Source of the DNA: Paulinella micropora
Taxonomy: Eukaryota > Cercozoa > Imbricatea > Euglyphida
Assembly (NCBI GenBank): GCA_009731375.1
Contig: BJOX01000342.1
Coordinates: forward strand, 609,787 to 651,238
DNA length: 41,452 bases
Direction of reading: 5' to 3'
A program made the position numbers and the translations under genes. Below the pieces are notes generated by a model that did no database searches, was not told the DNA's origin, and saw only the letters and a program-made list of their open reading frames with translations. How positions within the stretch are numbered: the stretch's first letter is position 1; every line of letters starts with the position of its first letter. Below are positions 35,290-41,452 of this stretch, one piece after another.

Positions 35290-36147
35290 CAAATTCGCAA
35301 TAGGGAGTACTTTTAATTTTTTCAAAAAAGATAACTAAGTTCAGCACAGCAGTAAAAACTAAGAAACAGGTTTTGATGTCTCTTAGTGTTGATTTGAAAA
35401 AAGATTAAGTTATCTTTTTTAGAGTTTGAGAGAAATTCAAATATGGACTATTTAAGGCTTAATGATTGTTATATTGAATTTTGATAAAATTATGTATATT
35501 TTTATTCAAATTAATAGTAAGACGAATTTATATAAAAATAGCCTTATTTTATATAAAAGATAAGTGTGCTATAGTAATACCTATAGTAGTAACAATCTAT
35601 CCACCTATTACAGTAAGGTTCAGTGAAAAGTCGCAGGGGGGGGCGGTTGGTGAATAAACTAGATAAATGCAGTTTTCGTAGAGTCTGGTTAAAATTAAGT
35701 CGCACCCCTGAGCATAAGACACAAGCCACCTTATTTTTGCAAAAGGTGGCACCTTTAGCCTGTCTTCTTTTTTGAACGTTGTGAGGACCAAAGTGACACA
35801 TCCGGTACAGTAACCTGCGTCGATAAGAGCCAGGGGGGGTCTGGCTCTTAACCCCGTTTTCTGACGAGGGTAGGGTGGAAAAAGAGCCACCCCAACCGAC
35901 AGCTGCACCAGCCGGTCCACATTGAGCACAACGGTAAAGCAAGTACACCTCCCACCAGTCACCGTTTTTTCCACCTTTTTGGACCCTTTTGCTGTTGGCG
36001 CCAACTCCCAGAACTCTTTCTGCTTTTTCCCTTCATGCGTGCTGCAAACCAAATCGCAAGGTTACAAAACAACAAGCTTAATGATGCATACATATACTTT
36101 TAAATTACTTCTCAACTTCTTCTCCTGTCATACATGTTCTCGTTTTT
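35290..36147. other. Right flank, no convincing gene
   Basis: Starts where similarity to 3,586-3,925 stops. A+T-rich to 35,620, then a G-tract and mixed-composition stretch (35,625-36,060) with a possible hairpin GCCACCTT/AAGGTGGC (35,726-35,752). The minus-strand ORFs of 134 and 151 codons overlap in different frames and match no family I know. Ends at a 10-N gap (36,148-36,157). Confidence 0.5.
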
Positions 36148-36157
36148 NNNNNNNNNN

Positions 36158-36195
<38 letters not shown>

Positions 36196-36285
36196 TTTGT
36201 AGTACCTAGTTGTTGTTAGCCATGGTGTTGTTGTTTTTGTTGTTCCTGTTGTTGTTCTTGTCTTTTTGTATATATATATATATAT

Positions 36286-36324
<39 letters not shown>

Positions 36325-36384
36325 CTTATTTACTTATTTATTTATTTATTTATTATTTATTTATAATTATTTATAATTATTTAT

Positions 36385-36477
<93 letters not shown>

Positions 36478-36672
36478 TTTGTTTGTTTTTTATATTTATT
36501 TATTTATTTAATTATTTAATTATTCATTTATTCATTTATTTATTTATTTATTTATTTACTTATTTATTTATTTATTTATTTATTTATCTATTTATTTATT
36601 TATTTAGTTAGTTACTTATTCATTTACTTATTCATTTACTTATTTATTTATTTATTTATTATTTACTTACAT

Positions 36673-36723
<51 letters not shown>

Positions 36724-36739
36724 TGATATTTATTTATTT

Positions 36740-36771
<32 letters not shown>

Positions 36772-37055
36772 TTTCTTTCTTTTTATTTATTTATTTATTT
36801 ATTTATTATTTATTAGTATTATATTTATTTATTTATTAATTTCTTTATATACATATATATATACATTTATTTATTTATTTATTTATTATTTATTTATTTA
36901 TTTATTTATTTACTTACTTACTTATTTATTTACTTATTTATTTACTTATTTATTTACTTATTTATTTACTTATTTATTTATTTATTTATTTATTTATTTG
37001 TTTGTTTATTTATTTATTTATTTACTTTATTTATTTATTTATTTATTTATTTATT
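36158..37055. repeat. Poly-T run and long (TTTA)n microsatellite
   Basis: T35 at 36,158-36,192 directly after the gap, a GTTGTTGTT-type stretch, TATATA, then about 770 bp of TTTA/TTAT repeats with scattered variants (TTAC, TTTG, TCTA) to ~37,055. Any ORF through it is an artefact. Confidence 0.95.
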
Positions 37056-37072
37056 GTAATAGATTGTGTTGC

Positions 37073-37487
37073 ATGCTGCTGCTGGGGATCTTATCTTCTA
37101 TCGTTGTTGCTTTTGGTTCCGAATCAGACCATGGCGATCATCGTTTTGCGACAAAACATGGCACTATACGCCCATTGTGTCCCAATGGAAAAGCATGCGA
37201 GCAACTTACTGATATCGAACATTCTCTGAAGTTCATTCATGACGCAAGTATGCAAACATCGTCTCCAGGTCTATACAGTTTCATTTTGTATTTTTCAAAC
37301 AATACATGTTACAAACTAAGCACATGCATCGATATCATTGCACAATACTCACATTATCTGTTCAATACATGTAGGAGCACCGGTAGAACGTGTTGTTACA
37401 ACTGGCTTAGATGTGAGCGTTTTTGTTAAGTTTTTTGGAGACGATCCTACGGATTTGTGCCCTGAGTGCATGTCATGCGGCCAGCTG
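37073..37487 (+). CDS. 5' exons of a transposase-like gene (zinc fingers)
   Basis: Frame from ATG 37,073 (MLLLGILSSIVVAFGSESDH) reads to LCPNGKACEQLTDIEHSLKFIH, a C-x5-C-x7-H-x5-H pattern like a PBZ finger, then HDA. A GT-AG intron fits 37,248-37,374 (phase 1, 127 bp). The next exon 37,375-37,487 encodes APVERVVTTGLDVSVFVKFF and DLCPECMSCG. A second GT-AG intron of 51 bp (37,488-37,538, phase 0) leads to the exon at 37,539 with ARHDMEDHLLDKH, which would complete a C2H2 finger. Frames match across both joins. The true first exon and start are uncertain, since the hydrophobic leader may be intronic. Confidence 0.5.
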
Positions 37488-37538
37488 GTACTACTTGCAT
37501 GTACCAGTTTATGTCTCTCTAATATCATATTGTTGTAG

Positions 37539-38702
37539 GTGGCTAGGCATGACATGGAGGATCACTTGCTCGACAAACACCAGGATGAAGTTTGCCCGCG
37601 CCCGAAAAAAATAAAAGCCGACGTCTCAGTGGTTGGGTTTCTTAAGCCGCCAAAACCTACTCAAAAACTTTTACCACACAAATGCAGATGTGGGAAAAAG
37701 TTTCAGACACCACAAGGTTTAGGCAGCCATGCTTACGGTTGTCGCGCAGCTCCTGGCTCTTGTAAGAAACCAGTGTTTGGCTTTTCTAAACCGTTGCCTC
37801 ATCTTGACGTCCACGATAAAGAAGAAGCACCTGTGGAGGTTCCACTTTTTCTCCCTGAATGGTCGCCTGCTGCATCTAGCCGCATGAGTGACACAGAAGT
37901 ACGTGCAGCACTCCATGCGTGCGGACTTCCTTCATCAATGCCCCTTGAAACTGTTCTGGAAAGAAGAGTCAGGTACCATAATTTTGTCACCTGCGATTTG
38001 GAAGCGGAAGATAAGAGTATGTGTGAACCAACTACCGAAACGTCAAATAACATGAACCAGCTGAGGCTTACCAAGGATCAAAAATTGCAGGCGCTGCAGT
38101 TTCATTTTAGTCCAGCCAACAAGTTACCTAATGGTGAATTCAATGTGTCTGGAACTGCAAACTTCATCATGAAAACCTTTAACCGAGCATCTTACTCACG
38201 ATCTAATGTGCGGAAGATGATTGCTAGTAAGGAAAAATTGATGACAGCTGCGGGTAGAATCGAGCGCACAAAATACGATGTGTCCGGCAGGGACGGAGAG
38301 TATCCTTTGACGGAGATCGGGCTTGCAGCTTGGATCAGGAGTTGTCGTTCCTGGGGTATTGTGGTCCAGCAATGGCAGGTGAATGAGAAAGCAGAAAAGC
38401 TTCTTCGACATCATTATCCTGGTTGCTATCAGCCCAACGGTGATTGCAATTTCAAGTTTTCTGATAAGTGGTTTGCTGCGTTTCTGAGCCGGTTTGGTTT
38501 CTCTATTCGGAGGTCGACTTTGCATTCGCAACACCTCCAGAAAGACAACGCTGCGGATACTATCGGTGACTTCCACAGGCAAATTTACCTTTTTCAACGT
38601 TCACAGATGAATGATGCAGACTTGGATTTGCTCCGCCATGGGCTTGTTTCAATAGAGATCAAGTTCCCATTGAGTTATTATCAGGATCCGACCGAACTGT
38701 AG
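37539..38702 (+). pseudogene. Transposase-like protein: C2H2 finger and CENP-B-type HTH region
   Basis: ORF of 387 codons continuing from the upstream exon. CRCGKKFQTPQGLGSHAYGC is a C2H2-like finger. A helical region follows (LRLTKDQKLQALQFHFSPAN, NFIMKTFNRASYSRSNVRKM) and then a CENP-B/Tc5-like DNA-binding segment (WFAAFLSRFGFSIRR). This is the layout of pogo/Jerky-type transposases. The frame breaks at ~38,695-38,702 and the DDE part follows in the next frame. The segment just before it (~38,650-38,690), where the first catalytic Asp is expected, also looks disturbed. G+C is higher than in the viral part. Confidence 0.6.
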
Positions 38703-39553
38703 ATGATAAAGGGAAGGAAGTGATCTGGGACGGCATCGCAGGCGAGGCTGATGAAAAAAGGTTTTGTACCTTAAATCTGACGATCCCGTGCCAGGTATTA
38801 CCAGACTTATCTAATCTTCCGAAACCGCATATCGTATTCCAAGCAGGTAGTTTTTGTGCTGGTCAAGACTGGATAGGACAAAGATTGTTTGATCTTGAAC
38901 TGGAAAGGGATCTTTGGGACCCCAGGGTCGTTGTATCTTTTCACAAGAAAGCTTGGGTGGATAGTGAAACAAATGTGTACGGGCTACAAACAAGTGCAAA
39001 AGAAATACATGATGCTCTTGCTAGTAGAGGTACCTTCACTGGCATCCAACTTGAAGACAATTTGGGATCGCATACTACTGATTCGGCCTTGGACTGCTGG
39101 ACACTGTGGCTACCTAACTGGAAGCAAGTCCTTGGCCCTCCAAACTTTACCGCTAGCACGCAACCGATCGACAGGCATATTGGCATCATGTACAAGCGCG
39201 CTGTATACAGCTGCGTCAGGCGTGAAATGCACAGGCGACATGAAGCTACCCCGAGGAGTGAGCCTATCCAACTTTTAACGGCGAGGGAGAAGAGAATCCT
39301 GATTACTAAAGCGATAGCTGACGAACACGACCGTCTCGCTAAATCAGGTGTTTTTGAAAAGGCTTTTATCGGAACTGGTTCTATCTTAAAAGTAGATGGA
39401 TCCCAGGACAATCTTGTGCGCTTGCAAGGTTTTGCAGACTACGACTACCGTGCTCAAGTTACACCGCACGCTATACGGAAGTATGAAGCGCGCATGGCGC
39501 AGAAGCAAGAGGAACAAAAGGAAGAATTACTAGCAACCGAGAGAGCAGCGCGC
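38703..39553 (+). pseudogene. Transposase-like protein: DDE domain
   Basis: Continuation in the next frame. DDE_1-like landmarks: IVFQAGSFCAGQDWIGQRLF, VSFHKKAWVDSETNVYGLQ, FTGIQLEDNLGSHTT (second acidic residue in the position of LLLDNC..H), and GPPNFTASTQPIDRHIGIMY (third, like P.NTTS..QP.D). A charged helical tail follows (RKYEARMAQKQEEQKEELLA). The ORF runs to 39,589, but GTAAGT at 39,554 and CAG at 39,653-39,655 fit an intron of 102 bp. Splicing it keeps the frame and joins to a different domain. With the frame break upstream the copy is probably inactive. Confidence 0.6.
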
Positions 39554-39655
39554 GTAAGTATATCTATTTCAGCATTGCATACAAATTAATTAATAATTAA
39601 GTTAGACAGTACTATGAAAAAAAATCATGTATGTATGTGTTGTTATCATTGTCAG

Positions 39656-40350
39656 GAGGAAAGCGAGAAGAGAGAGTCGAAATGGCTAGCAAGCAGACAA
39701 GCGGGCGAAGCGCTGTGGCCACGCGTGGAAGCAGCTATATCAGGGTCCATGAAATCTAGTGCGCTGGAAGTTGTAGCTTTACAACTGAAATCAAATTTCA
39801 TCTGTGCCGGGTCGTTTGTAGCACACTCAATTTCTGTTGCTCTTCACAATCTTTCTACTTCTGTCCCTGCTCTTGTCTATAATGATATAGACATATATCA
39901 AGGTGCGTGGGGTGATGGTCTTTTTCGTATGACTGGGAAACCTGTGTACAAAAAGTTTGATGAAGTAGAAAAAGAAGTGAATATGATTGACTGTGAAAAC
40001 TTATCTCTCGCTGTTTGGAAGACAGAGGAAAGGTTTGACTTAATTGTGTTGCTGCTGCGGTCGAAGTGAAGGTTAATGGTGAGAGTGGAATGATAGAAGG
40101 TATGGAATTTGTTGTGGCGCCTGCCTTGTGGCATTTCTTCTTAACAAATCATGCATCCACATTCATAAGGCTTCACTACAAAGCGCATGAGAATAGATTG
40201 GTTGGAGACAGTGATAATGTAAAACCTACTGATGGTGTGATTCAAACCGCTCATGTTCATAAGCTTAACATACTTAAGCACACACCAAATCACTTGGAAA
40301 TATTTGACGTTTTGTCTACAGTTCCCAGAACGTCTCCACAAGACACTTGA
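39656..40350 (+). pseudogene. Nucleotidyltransferase-like exon joined to the transposase gene
   Basis: After the putative splice site the frame reads EESEKRESKWLASRQAGEAL, a beta/alpha region with ALVYNDIDIYQGAWGDGLFR (D-I-D-like pair of acidic residues), MIDCENLSLAVW and FDLIV. A one-base loss near 40,040 shifts the frame; the next frame continues (GMIEGMEFVVAPALWHFFLT, IQTAHVHKLNILKHTP) to 40,348-40,350. The N-D-I-D-I-Y-x-G and following F-D-L motif recall, from memory, uncharacterised nucleotidyltransferase-like proteins of eukaryotes and large DNA viruses. Linkage to the DDE domain depends on the intron model and needs transcript support. Confidence 0.4.
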
Positions 40351-40362
40351 AACGTAGTCAAA

Positions 40363-40755
40363 ATGTCAAATAAAGAAAAGTGTCAGCGTTGTAATGCAGC
40401 TGCTAAATGTAAGTCTTGCAAGAGGGGTGTATGCAAAACTTGCTCCTTGTCAGAACACAAAGCTACAAATCCCGATGTAGGGCTAGATAAAAATAGCTGC
40501 ACAGTGCATAGACAGAAGAAAGATGGACAGAAAAAGATAGGAGAAAGGAAAACAGAACGTAAGAAGAAAGTGATCGCGAAAAGAATAATTGCATCTCAGC
40601 AAGCTTCATTTTTTCTATCTGGCCGCCAATCACTTATCTGCAAAAAACCAGGCTGTGAGAATCAGAGCGTAAGCTCTGATGCTCCTTCAGGTTTTTGTTC
40701 TGGTGCTTGTTCTGATGCTTTGAAGCTTCTGGCTAGTGTTATGATTATCAATTAA
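40363..40755 (+). CDS. Cysteine-rich zinc-binding protein (130 aa)
   Basis: Starts ATG 40,363, only 12 bp after the preceding frame ends. N-terminal CQRCNAAAKCKSCKRGVCKTC..H is a dense Cys/His cluster, similar in spacing to the C-terminal finger of piggyBac-type transposases or a small treble-clef fold. A long basic region follows (KKDGQKKIGERKTERKKKVI) and then a second cluster, CKKPGCENQS...GFCSGAC. Not recognised as a named family. It could be a second gene of the same transposable element or its last exon. Confidence 0.5.
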   Translation: MSNKEKCQRCNAAAKCKSCKRGVCKTCSLSEHKATNPDVGLDKNSCTVHRQKKDGQKKIGERKTERKKKVIAKRIIASQQASFFLSGRQSLICKKPGCENQSVSSDAPSGFCSGACSDALKLLASVMIIN

Positions 40756-41452
40756 ATCATCACTGTCGTGTGAATTTTATAATTGTATGTCATCAATAAT
40801 AAATATTAATTAATACTAATTATAATATAAAATATTATATTACTAGTATTAGTATGGCTGTCGGACAGAGTGACTTGCTCACATTGCCCTATACATGCGA
40901 AGTCTTTGTACAGTTATTAAACCACTACTGTCGGGGAATATTAGTATATATATATATATTATATATATATATATATATTAATAATTTAATTTGATATTAA
41001 TTAATATGTAATACTAATACACTAGATACAGTAATAATGAGCTCAAGATATATATATATATATATATAAAGTTAATATTAATTATATTTTTGTACCGGTA
41101 CCGTTATATATATAATAAAAATTTAAAATTTTAAGATCAATATCAACGGTAATAATCTAGACAATTTAATTTATGTATACGTATATATATGCTAGATATG
41201 TATTTATATGTTTATAATTACTATACATATATATATATATATAAATATATTTTTAAAAATATTATCGATATGCCTGATAAAACAAAATGCCATTTTTGCC
41301 CTAGTGGGATAATCTATTGCCTTTTTGTACCGTATCCGCGCAGGTAAAAATGGCATTCGTGATCCGTATCCACAACTAGGGTAATACCCGCCTGTGGTGC
41401 CACCAGCCGGGTTTTCGCATTTTTTGTGGTCACCGGTGCCACCGGTAGTTTT
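40756..41452. other. A+T-rich non-coding end with inverted repeat
   Basis: No coding frame. (TA)n runs at 40,950-41,240. AATGCCATTTTT (41,286-41,297) has its exact complement AAAAATGGCATT at 41,346-41,357, a 12-bp stem with ~48-bp loop. The last 60 bases are richer in G+C with ACCGGTGCCACCGGT. This may be the subterminal region of the transposon at 37-40.8 kb, but no matching repeat was found on its left side. Confidence 0.5.

Noticed and set aside
35544-36052. Two overlapping minus-strand ORFs of 134 and 151 codons as possible host genes
   Set aside because: They overlap in different frames, show no recognisable motif and span a G-tract; no promoter or splice context was seen.
36998-37072. 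Coding start inside the (TTTA)n tract
   Set aside because: The peptide FIYLFIYL is a translation of the microsatellite; the ATG at 37,073 is the first plausible start.

Overview
The window is eukaryotic genomic DNA carrying a decayed, rearranged array of endogenous double-stranded DNA virus genomes of the polinton-like / adintovirus / virophage class. It occupies 1 to about 35,289 and is followed by about 6 kb of different DNA. The viral assignment rests on the hallmark set: double-jelly-roll-type major capsid protein (MCP), penton-like minor capsid protein, FtsK/HerA-type packaging ATPase, adenain-like cysteine protease and B-family DNA polymerases. The eukaryotic setting rests on short GT-AG introns in a transposase-like gene at 37-40 kb, a long (TTTA)n tract and a TIR element inside a viral gene. 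Short introns and AT-rich repeats would suit an invertebrate or a protist; the sequence alone does not settle the host. No tRNA, rRNA or CRISPR array was seen. || Layout. 1-2,911: MCP and fibre-like gene fragments, cut by the left edge. 3,039-8,443 (minus strand): two DUF3820-like proteins, polymerase PolB-1 (in pieces), a GIY-YIG nuclease, a C-x-C-G zinc finger protein and a coiled-coil protein. 8,565-20,159 (plus strand): a late structural block with tail-fibre-like S74 protein, small membrane protein, small beta protein, ATPase, basic peptide, coiled-coil protein, protease, penton, MCP and fibre-like protein. 20,213-25,615: third DUF3820-like gene, lipase, and a second, Maverick/adintovirus-like polymerase PolB-2 (broken). 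25,712-31,989: a second structural block that is itself partly duplicated (protease', penton', truncated MCP', protease'' tail, penton'', MCP'', fibre''). 32,048-35,239: GIY-YIG gene split by a 1.8-kb TIR element, then two more DUF3820-like genes. Homology to the left-hand copy stops at about 35,289. || Interpretation. The order protease-penton-MCP-fibre-DUF3820-polymerase recurs head to tail, which fits tandem integration of at least two related genomes carrying different polymerases. No integrase was found. Several genes are intact (MCP 17,289-18,770; fibre 18,909-20,159; penton 28,211-29,023; three of the five DUF3820-like genes). Many others carry one or two frameshifts, often in A/T runs, or single in-frame stops. 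|| Regulation. Many genes have a T-rich stretch and a TATATA core shortly before the start. In the 8.5-21 kb genome, hairpins whose stems change in a compensated way sit directly before start codons, and GC-rich hairpins sit at or across stop codons. Related palindromic elements also lie in frame inside two coding regions. These, the two-polymerase tandem array, and a transposase apparently spliced to a nucleotidyltransferase-like exon, are the most unusual observations.
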